A DNA stretch of 64,000 nucleotides from Patescibacteria group bacterium (GCA_028718605.1 JAQULM010000001.1:1-64000); one strand, 5' to 3'. Positions 32,012 to 42,077 are shown, counted from the first letter of the stretch. Notes: generated by a model not told the origin, from the letters alone. A program made the numbers and translations.

Positions 32012-33397
32012 CTACATTTTCAACGTTGCTTGTAAGCGCCGTACGATGGCTTCACTTGCTTGGGTGATAGAACCGGCACCCATCGTTATGATAACTGATT
32101 CGGGCTTGGCCTTTTCACATACGAACTGAACGGCATTTTCAAGCCCGGGCTTATAATACGTATGCGTTTTCAACTTGCGTATTGACTCAACGAGGTCGTT
32201 AGAGGTATGAGCGGTCATGCCTTCACGGCCTGCGACTTTAAAAATGTCAGTCACCACGCAATGATCACAATCATTAAATGACCGCACAAAATCATCGAAT
32301 AACGTGTCGGTTCGATTACCCGAGTGAGGCTGGAAAATGCACCAAATTGTTTTATCGGGAAAATGTTGTCGCGCAGCGCGAAGGGTTGCCTTTATTTCCG
32401 TCGGGTGATGGGCATAATCATCGATGATTGTTATTCCGTTAATCGAGCCTTTTATTTCAAACCGACGCCCGATGCCAGTGAAGTTTGATAATGAAGACGC
32501 GATGATGTGCGTATCGATGCCAAAAGAAATTGCGACGGCAGCGGCGGCAAGAGCATTCGACACGTTATGCAAACCAGGAATAAGCAAAATAATGTCGAAG
32601 TTTTCTTTGCCTTTTACCGAAAAATACGTCTGGTTATCGCGACGGTGGATATGAGTGGCATACAGGTCACCATATTCAATCCCGAAATGAATTATTTTTG
32701 CGTGAACGCCTTGCAGAGCTTGGACGACATTTTTATCAAGAATGTTTGCTACGATGATTCCTTCCGGCGGAACTTTCTGCACCATGGTTCGGAATGTTTC
32801 GACAATCGACTGCTCGTTTTGATAAAAATCAAGATGATCGCGTTCAATATTAGTAATGCACAGCCCAATCGGTGCGTAATGCAAAAAAGCTGCCCGATAT
32901 TCGTCTCCCTCGAGTATAAAATGCTTTCCCGAGCCTACTCTGCTGCTGCCGCTTAAAAATGGTGCATTTGCGCCAATCAACACACAGGGATCTAACCCTG
33001 CATCTATGAATATTTTTGCCACCATCGCTGCGGTCGTACTTTTACCGTGGGTACCTGCGATAACAATTGGAATCTTTCCCGCAAATAACTGAGCAACGAA
33101 TTCCGGGTAGCTATACGCGGGGATGCTTTTTTTGCGAGAATATTGCAATTCGGGATTATCTGGTGTTATCGCGTTTGAAAATACCACGCACTGTGTGTCG
33201 ATTTCAACATTCTCGGCTTTATGCGGACCGATACGTATATCCCCTCCCAGTGAAACAATGCGATTTGTATTTTCGGCCGCATACAAATCAGTACCTCGGA
33301 CGTGTTTGCCAAGTGCAATCAGGATTTGTGCAACACCAGACATTCCTGATCCGCCGACGCCAATTAAATGGTATTTATTAATTTGCTGGCTATTCAT
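32012..33397 (-). CDS. murC: UDP-N-acetylmuramate--L-alanine ligase
   Basis: ATP-dependent ligase adding L-Ala to UDP-MurNAc. Marks: N-terminal Rossmann YHLIGVGGSGMSGVAQIL, P-loop VIAGTHGKSTTAAMVAKIF, central EGDEYRAAFLHYAPIGLCIT with NIERDHLDFY, GIGRRFEIKG, DDYAHHPTEIKATL, and the C-terminal ITMGAGSI. The length of 461 residues is typical. Its start overlaps the murG stop by 4 bp. Confidence 0.98.
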   Translation of the reverse strand: MNSQQINKYHLIGVGGSGMSGVAQILIALGKHVRGTDLYAAENTNRIVSLGGDIRIGPHKAENVEIDTQCVVFSNAITPDNPELQYSRKKSIPAYSYPEFVAQLFAGKIPIVIAGTHGKSTTAAMVAKIFIDAGLDPCVLIGANAPFLSGSSRVGSGKHFILEGDEYRAAFLHYAPIGLCITNIERDHLDFYQNEQSIVETFRTMVQKVPPEGIIVANILDKNVVQALQGVHAKIIHFGIEYGDLYATHIHRRDNQTYFSVKGKENFDIILLIPGLHNVSNALAAAAVAISFGIDTHIIASSLSNFTGIGRRFEIKGSINGITIIDDYAHHPTEIKATLRAARQHFPDKTIWCIFQPHSGNRTDTLFDDFVRSFNDCDHCVVTDIFKVAGREGMTAHTSNDLVESIRKLKTHTYYKPGLENAVQFVCEKAKPESVIITMGAGSITQASEAIVRRLQATLKM

Positions 33398-34464
33398 ATG
33401 CGAAGTATTTTTTGGATTTCCGATGCAATTGTTGCGGCAGCATTCGGCTTCATTATTTTTTTTATATTCGAAACGAGCTGGTTCCGCGCCGACTCATCTC
33501 GCAGCAAACCAACGATCTTGCGGATAAAATCCTGCCGATTCTCACTGAGACTATTAAACACAATGCATGCTTTTTGCTCAAGGCAATACCGCGCATTCAA
33601 TTCTTGGTGGGAATGCGGTAAGGGAATTAAAACGGTCGGTTTCCCGAGTAATGACAGTTCGGTAATGGCGGATAATCCGCTGCGAGATACAACGATTGTC
33701 GCAGCAGCAAGCAGATCTGGCAGCTCATCGTGAATGAATTCAAACTGGTAGTACCCATTAAATTTAATTGCGCGGTCCGCTTTTCCAACTCCGCTGAGAT
33801 GTATTATCTGGCATTCTTTCAGCAGTTCTGGCAAAGACTGCCATATAAGCTGATTAATGCTTTCAGCGCCAGTACCGCCGCCAATAACGAGCAATATCGG
33901 AAGTTTCTTGTCCAAATGAAAATGTTTATATGCATTTTGTTCATTTCCGTGCAAAATTTGTTCACGGCACGGGTTGCCTGTCCAGATAACTTTTCGAGAT
34001 GAAAAATGGTGCATCGAGCCTTCAAATGAAACCGTGATTCGGCTTGCACACCAGGCGGTTAATTTATTGGATAATGAAGGCACAATGTCTTGCTGATGGA
34101 TTAATGAACGAATGCCTAGAATTGCGCCTGCCCAGATCACGGGTACTGACACAAAACCGCCAGCTCCAACAATTATTGTCGGCTTATGCTTTATTAGAAT
34201 ATACAAAGACTGAAAAAAGCCTACGAGTATTAACACTACATCAAGAAGGTTTTTTATATCAAAATACCTGCGTAATTTACCGGAGTATATGCCGATGTAT
34301 TCAACGCCATATCCGCGCAGCAAAGAACGCTCGAGTACGCCGTGACGCGTGCCGATAAATAGCATATTCGCGCTTGGTATGCGTTTGCGGAATTCGGAAA
34401 TAATTGCGATCAGCGGGACGACAGAACCGGCCGTGCCGCCGCCGACGAAGACTAATTTCATCAA
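33394..34464 (-). CDS. murG: UDP-GlcNAc:lipid I N-acetylglucosaminyltransferase
   Basis: Makes lipid II by adding GlcNAc to lipid I at the inner membrane face. The GT-B fold starts with FVGGGTAGSVVPLIAI and continues with GFVSVPVIWAGAILGIRSLI, HQQDIVPSLSNKL, LVIGGGTGAESINQLIW and SRSGLSAITELSLLGKPTVL then IPLPHSHQELNA, the donor site. The length of 356 residues is usual. The first glycine loop reads GGGTAGSV where the common form is GGTGGHI, a mild deviation. It overlaps ftsW and murC by 4 bp each. Confidence 0.96.
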   Translation of the reverse strand: MMKLVFVGGGTAGSVVPLIAIISEFRKRIPSANMLFIGTRHGVLERSLLRGYGVEYIGIYSGKLRRYFDIKNLLDVVLILVGFFQSLYILIKHKPTIIVGAGGFVSVPVIWAGAILGIRSLIHQQDIVPSLSNKLTAWCASRITVSFEGSMHHFSSRKVIWTGNPCREQILHGNEQNAYKHFHLDKKLPILLVIGGGTGAESINQLIWQSLPELLKECQIIHLSGVGKADRAIKFNGYYQFEFIHDELPDLLAAATIVVSRSGLSAITELSLLGKPTVLIPLPHSHQELNARYCLEQKACIVFNSLSENRQDFIRKIVGLLRDESARNQLVSNIKKIMKPNAAATIASEIQKILRI

Positions 34465-35561
34465 GTTTTCGTTTGTTTAGATATGTTTGATAAAATGCCT
34501 ATCGAAAAGAATATCGTAACGAGAGCTGAACTTCCATAGCTTACAAATGGTAACGGTATGCCAGTTAACGGAACCAGAGTCACCATGGCAGCAATATTAA
34601 TAAATGCCTGTAGTACAATCCATGTCGTAATCCCAATTGCGAGAAGCCTCCCGTACGTATCTGGAGCATGCGCAGCAATCTTAAAGCCTCGAAACATTAT
34701 CGTTAAAAAAAGTAATATCAAAATAATTGCAAAGACAAGTCCGAGCTCTTCGGCGACTATTGCAAAAATCGAATCACCTGTAACTTCAGGCAGGTACAGG
34801 AATTTCTGCCGTGAATGGCCAAGGCCGAGGCCAAGAATTCCCCCGCTTCCGATTGCCATCAATGCTTGGTTGATATGGTATCCGATGCCCTGAGGATCGA
34901 GGGCAGGGTTAAGAAAAATAGTAAAACGAGCGGCACGGTATGGGGCTAATTTTATTAATATAAAAAAAAGGACTACAGCGCTGCCAAAAATCCCAGCTAA
35001 TTGTTTTAACGGTGCGCCTGCTGTAAAAAAAACTATCAGTCCTGTAGCGGCAATCGTTACCATCGTGCCCATATCTGGCTGGAGCATGATTAAAAAAACA
35101 ATTGAGCCAAGTATTACGAGTAACGGAACGAGTCCATATGCAGGATCCTTGATACCTTCAATATTTTTTGCGAATAAGGTAGAAAGATATAAAATAAATG
35201 TTAATTTTAGGATTTCAGTAGGCTGAAACAGTGAGGGTCCGAGCTGTATCCATCGTCGAGCGCCGCCGTACGCATAGCCGATACCGGGTATGAAAACAGC
35301 AAGTAATAAAAGAATGTTAATCGCTAGAAAAGCAAACGCAAATTTTTTCCACCGGTGATAATCTAGTTTATAGGCAAGAAAAAAACCTACCAACCCAAAA
35401 CCGACACCATAGATTAATTGGTGCTTTAAAAAGTAATTACTGTCGCCAAATTTTTCAAAGGATAGTACTGAGCTCGCTGAAGCGAGCATGACAAGCCCAT
35501 AGATCGCCAGTATTGCGCAGGTAATAAGGAGTGTATAATCGGGTTTATGGATGCGAATCAT
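34461..35561 (-). CDS. ftsW: SEDS-family peptidoglycan glycosyltransferase FtsW
   Basis: Polymerises lipid II at the septum together with a class B PBP. The 366-residue protein has ten membrane segments. SEDS marks are GLVMLASASSVLSFEKFGDS, the loop GYAYGGARRWIQLGPSLFQP with TEILKL, MLQPDMGTMVTIAATG, SRQKFLYLPEVTGDSIFAIV and TGIPLPFVSYGSSALVT. Placement between murD and murG is the classical dcw order. No PBP gene is in the window. Confidence 0.95.
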   Translation of the reverse strand: MIRIHKPDYTLLITCAILAIYGLVMLASASSVLSFEKFGDSNYFLKHQLIYGVGFGLVGFFLAYKLDYHRWKKFAFAFLAINILLLLAVFIPGIGYAYGGARRWIQLGPSLFQPTEILKLTFILYLSTLFAKNIEGIKDPAYGLVPLLVILGSIVFLIMLQPDMGTMVTIAATGLIVFFTAGAPLKQLAGIFGSAVVLFFILIKLAPYRAARFTIFLNPALDPQGIGYHINQALMAIGSGGILGLGLGHSRQKFLYLPEVTGDSIFAIVAEELGLVFAIILILLFLTIMFRGFKIAAHAPDTYGRLLAIGITTWIVLQAFINIAAMVTLVPLTGIPLPFVSYGSSALVTIFFSIGILSNISKQTKT

Positions 35562-35566
35562 CTGAT

Positions 35567-36955
35567 TTATTTCCGTAATGCAAGGACTGCGTTTGTAAAT
35601 CGATCTCCGCGATCGAACTCGTTTAAAAATAGCCCGAAGCTGGCCGCTCCCGGCGAAAGGAGAACAGTGCGTGCCGAGGGGATCTCGCCCGCCATAATAA
35701 CTGCTGCTTCCATTGAACGAGCATTCGTATAGTTTCTGAATTTAGCCTTGCGAAAGTGCTTTTTAATTTTTTCGGTCGCTGTCCCGGGCAAGAGAATGCA
35801 ATGCGTTACGGATCTCCTGATCGCGTCTGCGAAGGAAGAGTAATCAAGATTTTTATCTGCACCGCCGGCAATTAAAACTGTATGAGAGTCAAAAATTTTT
35901 AATGCAGCGATTGCTGCATCAGGTGCCGTCGCCGTTGTGTCATTGTAATATTTTTTTCTATCGATTTCGCCGATATATTCCAAACGTCCTTGAATTCCTC
36001 GAAACGTTTTTAACGCATCGCGTATGGTGCCGATTGGAACGCCATAAATGCGGGCCGCAATCACAGCAGCAAGTATATTGCCAAGATTATGATCTCCGCG
36101 AATCTGCAGTTTTGAGGTTTGTATAACGTTCTGAAATCGTTTTTTATTACGAACAGCGATTGCTCCATGAACAATGGTTGCGTTTGCTTGGTCGTCATAC
36201 GTGGCTGAATACCACCAAACTCTCGCATGAGTTTTTTTTGCGAACCGCTTTGTATTGATATTCTGAAGATTGAGAATACAATGATCGTTCTGGCGTTGGA
36301 AACGCACGCAGTTTTCTTTAGCACGCACGTAGTTTTTACATGACGAATAGGTATTCAGATGATCCTGCATAATATTTGTAACAATTGCCACGTGGGGCTG
36401 AAAACGCAATTTGGCGATATCTTCAAGTTGCCAGGAAGACAGCTCAAGAATTACCGGGCTGCTTGACGATACTTTATTTATAAGGAAGAGGGGCGAAACA
36501 CGGATATTTCCAGCGAGATTTGCTCGGATGTGTCCAAGACGAAAAATATGCTGAAGCAAGCTCGCCGTTGTTGACTTGCCTTTTGTTCCTGTTATGGCAA
36601 TGATGGGGGCATGCGTACTCTGTAAAAAAATTCCAATGTCTGATTCTATTGGAATGTGCTGTTGGCGCGCGATCCGTAGAAATTTTGATTGCGTGCGGAC
36701 ACCAGGATTTTTAATTATCAAATCTTGATTTTTAAAATCTGCAATTCGATGCCGCCCTAGTACGTATGAAATATTCTTATACTTCTTCAACGCATTCAAT
36801 GCCGGTTGGAGTACTGCCGCATTCCGTAAATCAGTTACGAGCACGTGCGCACCAGCACGAGAAAACCATTGAGCGGCACCAATACCACCTCCCTGGAGCC
36901 CAAGCCCCATAATCAGCACCCTTTTATGTTTGTAGGTATCAGCAAAAAAAGACAT
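35567..36955 (-). CDS. murD: UDP-N-acetylmuramoyl-L-alanine--D-glutamate ligase
   Basis: Adds D-Glu to UDP-MurNAc-L-Ala. Seen: VLIMGLGLQGGGIGAAQWFS at the N-terminus, P-loop AITGTKGKSTTASLLQHIF, ELSSWQLEDIAKLRFQPHVA with NIMQDHLNTY, RGDHNLGNILAA, and the C-terminal YYNDTTATAPDAAIAAL and LSPGAASFGLFLNEFDRGDR. The length of 462 residues is normal. The first gene after an upstream gap of 95 bp that holds a promoter, and 5 bp before ftsW. Confidence 0.97.
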   Translation of the reverse strand: MSFFADTYKHKRVLIMGLGLQGGGIGAAQWFSRAGAHVLVTDLRNAAVLQPALNALKKYKNISYVLGRHRIADFKNQDLIIKNPGVRTQSKFLRIARQQHIPIESDIGIFLQSTHAPIIAITGTKGKSTTASLLQHIFRLGHIRANLAGNIRVSPLFLINKVSSSSPVILELSSWQLEDIAKLRFQPHVAIVTNIMQDHLNTYSSCKNYVRAKENCVRFQRQNDHCILNLQNINTKRFAKKTHARVWWYSATYDDQANATIVHGAIAVRNKKRFQNVIQTSKLQIRGDHNLGNILAAVIAARIYGVPIGTIRDALKTFRGIQGRLEYIGEIDRKKYYNDTTATAPDAAIAALKIFDSHTVLIAGGADKNLDYSSFADAIRRSVTHCILLPGTATEKIKKHFRKAKFRNYTNARSMEAAVIMAGEIPSARTVLLSPGAASFGLFLNEFDRGDRFTNAVLALRK

Positions 36956-36979
36956 ATTCGAACAAATAATGTGGTATAT

Positions 36980-37008
36980 ACTATACCATAAATGAGCCGC
37001 CTTGCGAA
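36980..37008 (-). promoter_or_regulatory. Promoter of the murD-ftsW-murG-murC operon
   Basis: Minus strand TTCGCA (37008-37003), 17-bp spacer, TATAGT (36985-36980). Start near 36973, about 18 nt before murD. Confidence 0.5.
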
Positions 37009-37050
37009 TACGAAGGTAAGCATAAAATGATAATCACGATGCCCTTTTCT

Positions 37051-38103
37051 TTATTGCTTATCGATTAAGAAAATTACGACACCAATAACAGCGGTTACGC
37101 CAGCAATAATCCAAAAGCGCATAACAATTTTAGGTTCTGGCCATCCTTTTGCCTCAAGATGGTGATGCAATGGCGCGGATAAAAATATTTTTTTATGCAA
37201 AAATTTTCTAGCACAAAGTTGGATAATGACTGAAAGAGAAACGACAACAAATGCCAGGCCGATAATCGGCAAAAGCAATGCGGCATTGGTAAGCATTGCG
37301 ACAATCCCAAGCGTGACTCCGAGTGACATTGCGCCGGTATCTCCCATAAAAAAACGCGCGGGATTGATATTGAACCATAGGAAAGCAAGAAGTGCACCGA
37401 TAATGACACCGCAGAAAGCGGCAAGATTATATTTACCCTGTGCGAATGCGATACATCCATACGCGCCAAATGCTGCAAGCAAGGTTCCGCCAGCTAAACC
37501 ATCGAGCCCATCAATCTCGTTAACTGAAAATGCGGTAGAAACGATTATAAAAATAAATATTGGGACATACCAAATTCCAATATCAAAATTCCCAAGGAAC
37601 GGGACGTGAATGGTGGTCCAGTCAAGCTTAGAATAAAACCAGATTGCGCCAACAACAGCGATCAGTGTGTATATTATTAGTTTGTAGCGCATGCGCAAAC
37701 CGCCGTTTGCCGGCCCGATACCACGCACATTAAGAATATCATCAAATAAACCAACAAACGCTGACGCAATCAATGCGCCTAAGGGTAAGAGTGTTTCTGG
37801 TCTCGTTAAAAAATTCAGCTTTTGGATGCTTTCGATTGGAATAATCGATCTAAATACAAAGAACAGCAGTGCTAAAAAAAGTGTCGTTAACCAAATGAGA
37901 ACCCCTCCCATGGTCGGAGTTCCCGCTTTGCCCTGATGAAGTTTGGTGAAAACTGGCGTTTCCGCCTCATCACGGATCTTTTTGCCAAGACGGTATTGGT
38001 ATAATAAATGTGTCAAAAGAGGCGTCCATGCGAACGCGACAACAAATGAAAGAGTCGTTAATATAAAGACTTTTATTATATCAAAATTTGGTTCTACTCC
38101 CAT
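37051..38103 (-). CDS. mraY: Phospho-N-acetylmuramoyl-pentapeptide-transferase
   Basis: Integral membrane enzyme that makes lipid I from UDP-MurNAc-pentapeptide and undecaprenyl phosphate. Ten membrane segments. Family marks are KLHQGKAGTPTMGGVLIWLT, the Mg-site FVGLFDDILNVRG, NEIDGLDGLAGGTLLA, RFFMGDTGAMSLG and the histidine motif LHHHLEAKGWPEPK. The length of 350 residues is normal. It follows a small membrane protein gene by 6 bp and is first in line of the mur genes read on this strand. Confidence 0.97.
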   Translation of the reverse strand: MGVEPNFDIIKVFILTTLSFVVAFAWTPLLTHLLYQYRLGKKIRDEAETPVFTKLHQGKAGTPTMGGVLIWLTTLFLALLFFVFRSIIPIESIQKLNFLTRPETLLPLGALIASAFVGLFDDILNVRGIGPANGGLRMRYKLIIYTLIAVVGAIWFYSKLDWTTIHVPFLGNFDIGIWYVPIFIFIIVSTAFSVNEIDGLDGLAGGTLLAAFGAYGCIAFAQGKYNLAAFCGVIIGALLAFLWFNINPARFFMGDTGAMSLGVTLGIVAMLTNAALLLPIIGLAFVVVSLSVIIQLCARKFLHKKIFLSAPLHHHLEAKGWPEPKIVMRFWIIAGVTAVIGVVIFLIDKQ

Positions 38104-38109
38104 ACAGTA

Positions 38110-38460
38110 TTATGCATTGAGCTCAATGATAAGGTATGAGGCGACAAGAAGAATAATCTGCTGAAGAATGGTACAATATCCAATCATCATTGCAAGGTTT
38201 GCACTGCGTTTGTGAGTAAATAATGCGAGTAGGAAATTGATGATGACCAGTGATAAGCCTGCGGCCGGAAGAATATAAATGCGAGCCCACGGACCGATTA
38301 GATCAACGCCGTAGTAAATGTTATAATGGAGGTATAAAATATCGCTATGGCTGCCTAAACTGAAAAAAATATACGCCCATATGCTGCAATTCAGCAATAT
38401 GCTGATGATAACGGGAAGCCTGACTTTTTTATCATGAATTGTATTCGTCAACGCAATCAT
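38110..38460 (-). CDS. Small membrane protein upstream of mraY
   Basis: Unrecognised; 116 residues with three to four hydrophobic segments (VIISILLNCSIWAYIFFSLG; ARIYILPAAGLSLVIINFLL; IGYCTILQQIILLVASYLII). Its start codon is only 2 bp from the divergent GT39 gene start, so its promoter must lie within that coding region. It is likely co-transcribed with mraY and may be a lipid-linked cell-wall accessory; no function can be assigned. Confidence 0.6.
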   Translation of the reverse strand: MIALTNTIHDKKVRLPVIISILLNCSIWAYIFFSLGSHSDILYLHYNIYYGVDLIGPWARIYILPAAGLSLVIINFLLALFTHKRSANLAMMIGYCTILQQIILLVASYLIIELNA

Positions 38461-38462
38461 AA

Positions 38463-40268
38463 ATGAATTTTACTGGAATAATCGAACGGAAATTTATTCT
38501 TGCAATGTGCGTAATCCTGCTCATTGGTTTCATGCTTTTTCTGCAAGTATCTTCCGCCCTCCAGGAAACTCAAACAATTGACGAAGGCGTACATCTTGCT
38601 GCTGGTTTTAGTTACCTCATGAAAAATGACTTTCGGATGAATCCTGAACATCCTCCTCTGCTTAAGGAGCTTGCCGCACTTCCCTTATTTATTATAAAAA
38701 ATAAACTCCAGTCGCCATTTTCGCATTATAGTTGGCTTACTTCAAATGAATGGCAATTTGCGCGAGATCTACTGTATGAAAATTCTTTATCTCCCGATGT
38801 GATCCTCTTTTTGGGCAGGATTCCATTCATGCTATTGAGCGCCCTGCTGTGTGTGTTCGTATTCAAGTGGTCGCGAGAATTATTTAGCACCTGGGGCGGA
38901 CTCCTTTCACTAACGCTCTTCTGCTTGTGGCCGACGATCATCGCGCATGGCAGGTACGTCACTACCGATGTCGGCGTCGGATTATTATACTTCTTAACAA
39001 TATACTATTTTTATAAATATCTCAAGTATACAAGCATCAGAAATATGCTTTTTTGCGCTGGCTTTTTTGCGCTAGCAATCAGTGCAAAATTTTCCGCCTT
39101 ACTTCTTATCCCAACTATTTTTATAATTTATGTACTGTACCTGGTCCGGCTCTATAACAGTCAACTGCAAAAAACGTCAGTTAAACGTTTCCTTTGGTTT
39201 CTGCTTGCACTGGTAGCATTTTCATTTATTGCCCAGCAGCTCACCTATGGATTTGAATGGAAAATTCCTTGGCAGGACCCTGATGTTCAGAATCTTTATA
39301 GAATTCGGGAAAATATTTTATCTTCAGGACAATTCGATCAAAAAGGCTCCCTCGTGCAGCATCTAGTAACGTGGTCAGACCCAGCAAAGCCACTCGGCAA
39401 ATTCCTCCAAACTATTGGGCAAAAAATTCCAGTCCCTTCCTACTCATACTGGAAAGGTTTTGTAATTTTGATGACACACAATTATGGCGGCCACATGTCA
39501 TATCTGATGGGAAACTATTCTCAGTACGGTTGGTGGTATTACTTTCCGATCGCCTTTCTCGTCAAAACGCCACTTTCAATCCTAGCGCTAACAGTGTTTC
39601 TTATCGGTATTTGTCTCTATGGAATATATCGTCGGTTTCGGCATAATCGGTTTATCCTCGCTTTTCAAAAAATTCCACTGTATTCAATAGTGATTTTTGT
39701 TACAATCGTTTTATACCTTGGATTTAGTATGGCTTCGAGCATTAATATTGGGGAACGCCACATAATTCCTTTGTACCCATTTTTAGCTGTTGCTCTTGGC
39801 GCGATAACAACAGTACGAATTAAGAAGATAAGATATAAGAGAATTTTTTCCGCCTTTCTTACGATGACGGTAGCTTATTCTTTTGTTTCCGTCCTCTGCA
39901 TTAGTCCTGATTTCTTGGCGTATTTTAATGAATTCGCCGGAGGCCCAGATAATGGACCTCGTTATTTAGTAGATTCTAATATTGATTGGGGTCAGGATGT
40001 GAAAAAATTAAAGCACTATTTAACTCAAACAAATACGCCGTATGTTTGCATGAGTTATTTTGGGCAAGCGAAACTCGATTATTATGGGATTGACTATCGG
40101 TATTTGCCCACAAATGAAACATTTACCAGTACGGAATCGATTGATTGTTTAGTCGCGATTAGCGTCACGAGTTTGCTCTCATCCGATGGGTCATATGAAT
40201 GGCTTCGGCACTTTAATCCGACTAATAAAATCGGATATTCAATATACCTTTACGATTTTCGTAATTGA
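38463..40268 (+). CDS. GT39-type membrane glycosyltransferase (PMT/ArnT-like)
   Basis: A 601-residue polytopic protein. The first external loop has TIDEGVHLAAGFSYLMKNDF then NPEHPPLLKELAALP: the acidic pair and the EHPPL element are the active-site region of GT39/GT83 transferases that use polyprenyl-phosphate sugars. About ten to eleven membrane segments follow, then an external C-terminal domain with GGPDNGPRYLVDSNIDWGQD. It probably glycosylates proteins, pilins being a plausible target, since the pilus operon starts 77 bp downstream. That target is an inference from position only. Confidence 0.85.
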   Translation: MNFTGIIERKFILAMCVILLIGFMLFLQVSSALQETQTIDEGVHLAAGFSYLMKNDFRMNPEHPPLLKELAALPLFIIKNKLQSPFSHYSWLTSNEWQFARDLLYENSLSPDVILFLGRIPFMLLSALLCVFVFKWSRELFSTWGGLLSLTLFCLWPTIIAHGRYVTTDVGVGLLYFLTIYYFYKYLKYTSIRNMLFCAGFFALAISAKFSALLLIPTIFIIYVLYLVRLYNSQLQKTSVKRFLWFLLALVAFSFIAQQLTYGFEWKIPWQDPDVQNLYRIRENILSSGQFDQKGSLVQHLVTWSDPAKPLGKFLQTIGQKIPVPSYSYWKGFVILMTHNYGGHMSYLMGNYSQYGWWYYFPIAFLVKTPLSILALTVFLIGICLYGIYRRFRHNRFILAFQKIPLYSIVIFVTIVLYLGFSMASSINIGERHIIPLYPFLAVALGAITTVRIKKIRYKRIFSAFLTMTVAYSFVSVLCISPDFLAYFNEFAGGPDNGPRYLVDSNIDWGQDVKKLKHYLTQTNTPYVCMSYFGQAKLDYYGIDYRYLPTNETFTSTESIDCLVAISVTSLLSSDGSYEWLRHFNPTNKIGYSIYLYDFRN

Positions 40269-40290
40269 AGATTTGCAAATATCTGAAGTT

Positions 40291-40319
40291 TTGACGAATA
40301 CAAAAAAATGTGATATAAT
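40291..40319 (+). promoter_or_regulatory. Promoter of the pilus operon
   Basis: TTGACG (40291-40296), spacer of 17 bp, TATAAT (40314-40319). Start near 40326, about 20 nt before pilB. Confidence 0.75.
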
Positions 40320-40345
40320 AAAAGCACTTTTTTGACCAATTTCCT

Positions 40346-42076
40346 ATGATTCCTGATAAGGAATTAATCGAGATTATCAAGCAAACCAAGATAATACCCG
40401 ACGAGCAGCTTTCCGAGGCTGCCGCACGGGCACAGTCGGAGACTATTCCCCTCTCCCAGTATATTGTCGACAAGAATCTTGTTTCCGAAAATTCGCTTTT
40501 TGAATCTATAGCGAATTATTACAAAATTCCTTTTATTGATTTGCGCAGGGCTACGATTCGGAAGGATATTTTGACTCTTATCCCGGAAACGATCGTCCAG
40601 TCCTATCAAATCGTAGCATTTGAAAAAACTGAAACCGGGCTTAAAGTTGCTACAGTAGACCCGAAAAATTTGCAAATAATTGAGTTCCTGAGAAAAAAAA
40701 CAGGCCTTTCAATTTTAGTGAACGTAACGACACCCTCCAGCGTTAAGGAAATTTTATCTCAATTCCACAAAGGCCTTTCCTCGGAATTTAAAAAAATTTC
40801 AAAAGCAGAGGAATCCAACGATTCGTCAAAGATCGAGGACCTCAAGCAACTTGCCCAGGATTTGCCGATCGTCAGGATAGTTGACACACTGCTCGAGTAT
40901 GCAATATTCGAGGAGGCCTCTGATATTCACATCGAACCAACCGAAAAAGATATCCTTATCCGCTATCGAGTTGATGGCATACTGCGCGAGGTGATGCGTT
41001 TGCCGAAAAAAGTCCAAGCGGGCATCACGGCACGTATCAAAATTTTATCAAATTTAAAAATCGACGAGCACCGACTTCCCCAAGACGGCCGTTTTAAGAT
41101 TTCCACTGCTGACTATAAAATTGCTTTTCGTGTATCGATTATTCCCGTTTTTGACGGTGAAAAAATCGTCATGCGTCTGCTGAATGAGTCTGCAAAAATA
41201 CTGTCTCTTGAACAAATCGGGCTTCAGCTTAAAGCCCTCGATGTCATAAAAATAAATGTAAAAAAATCCCAGGGCATGATTCTGGTAACAGGCCCAACGG
41301 GCAGTGGAAAAACTACAACACTCTATACAATACTCAATATACTGAATGACCCGAAAGTTAATATCTCCACTATTGAAGACCCGATTGAATATCGCATGCA
41401 ACGGGTAAATCAAAGCCAGGTAAATCCCAAAATTGGATTTACCTTCGCGAATGGCCTTCGTTCACTTCTGAGGCAAGATCCAAATATTATCATGGTTGGG
41501 GAAATCCGAGACCAAGAAACTGCTGAAATTGCTACTCATGCAGCCATGACGGGGCATCTGGTACTGTCTACCCTTCACACAAACGATGCAGCAACCACCT
41601 TGCCTCGACTAGAAGAAATGGGTGTTCCTCCTTTTTTAGTCGCCACAACAACAAATATTGTAATTGGCCAGCGCCTTGTCAGGAGGATCTGTTCAAACTG
41701 TATTAACAGTTATACGCTTTCTACAAAAGCAATTAATGAACTGAAAAAAAGCTACGATTTATCCGCAATTTTTCAGGTCCTTCAGGATCAGGGAATTATC
41801 CTCTCATCGAAGGCTCCAATCGAATCCCTCCTTTTTTACAAAGGTAAAGGTTGCAAACAATGTAATAATTCCGGGTATAAGGGCCGCGTCGGCATTTACG
41901 AGGTTCTCGAGGTTACGAAGGACATACAAAAACTGATAACTGAAAAAGCGTCAAAACTTGATATTCTCGCAGCTGCTCGCGCGAATGGGATGTTAACGAT
42001 GGTCGAGGACGGTTTTATAAAAGCAAAAAACGGAGTCACATCAATCGAAGAAGTGCTCCGCGCAACGCAAGAATAA
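40346..42076 (+). CDS. pilB: Type IV pilus assembly ATPase PilB (GspE family)
   Basis: Cytoplasmic motor for pilus extension. Domains: N-terminal GspE-N/MshEN at about residues 20-140 (PFIDLRRATIRKDILTLIPE), then the ATPase with SDIHIEPTEKDILIRYRVDG, Walker A VTGPTGSGKTTTLYTIL, Asp box STIEDPIEYRM, RQDPNIIMVGEIRDQETAEI (Walker B) and HLVLSTLHTNDAATTLPRL (His box). A zinc tetracysteine lies in RRICSNCIN and GKGCKQCNNSGYKGRVGIYE. The length of 576 residues is typical. First gene of the pilus operon. Confidence 0.97.
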   Translation: MIPDKELIEIIKQTKIIPDEQLSEAAARAQSETIPLSQYIVDKNLVSENSLFESIANYYKIPFIDLRRATIRKDILTLIPETIVQSYQIVAFEKTETGLKVATVDPKNLQIIEFLRKKTGLSILVNVTTPSSVKEILSQFHKGLSSEFKKISKAEESNDSSKIEDLKQLAQDLPIVRIVDTLLEYAIFEEASDIHIEPTEKDILIRYRVDGILREVMRLPKKVQAGITARIKILSNLKIDEHRLPQDGRFKISTADYKIAFRVSIIPVFDGEKIVMRLLNESAKILSLEQIGLQLKALDVIKINVKKSQGMILVTGPTGSGKTTTLYTILNILNDPKVNISTIEDPIEYRMQRVNQSQVNPKIGFTFANGLRSLLRQDPNIIMVGEIRDQETAEIATHAAMTGHLVLSTLHTNDAATTLPRLEEMGVPPFLVATTTNIVIGQRLVRRICSNCINSYTLSTKAINELKKSYDLSAIFQVLQDQGIILSSKAPIESLLFYKGKGCKQCNNSGYKGRVGIYEVLEVTKDIQKLITEKASKLDILAAARANGMLTMVEDGFIKAKNGVTSIEEVLRATQE

Positions 42077-42077
42077 T

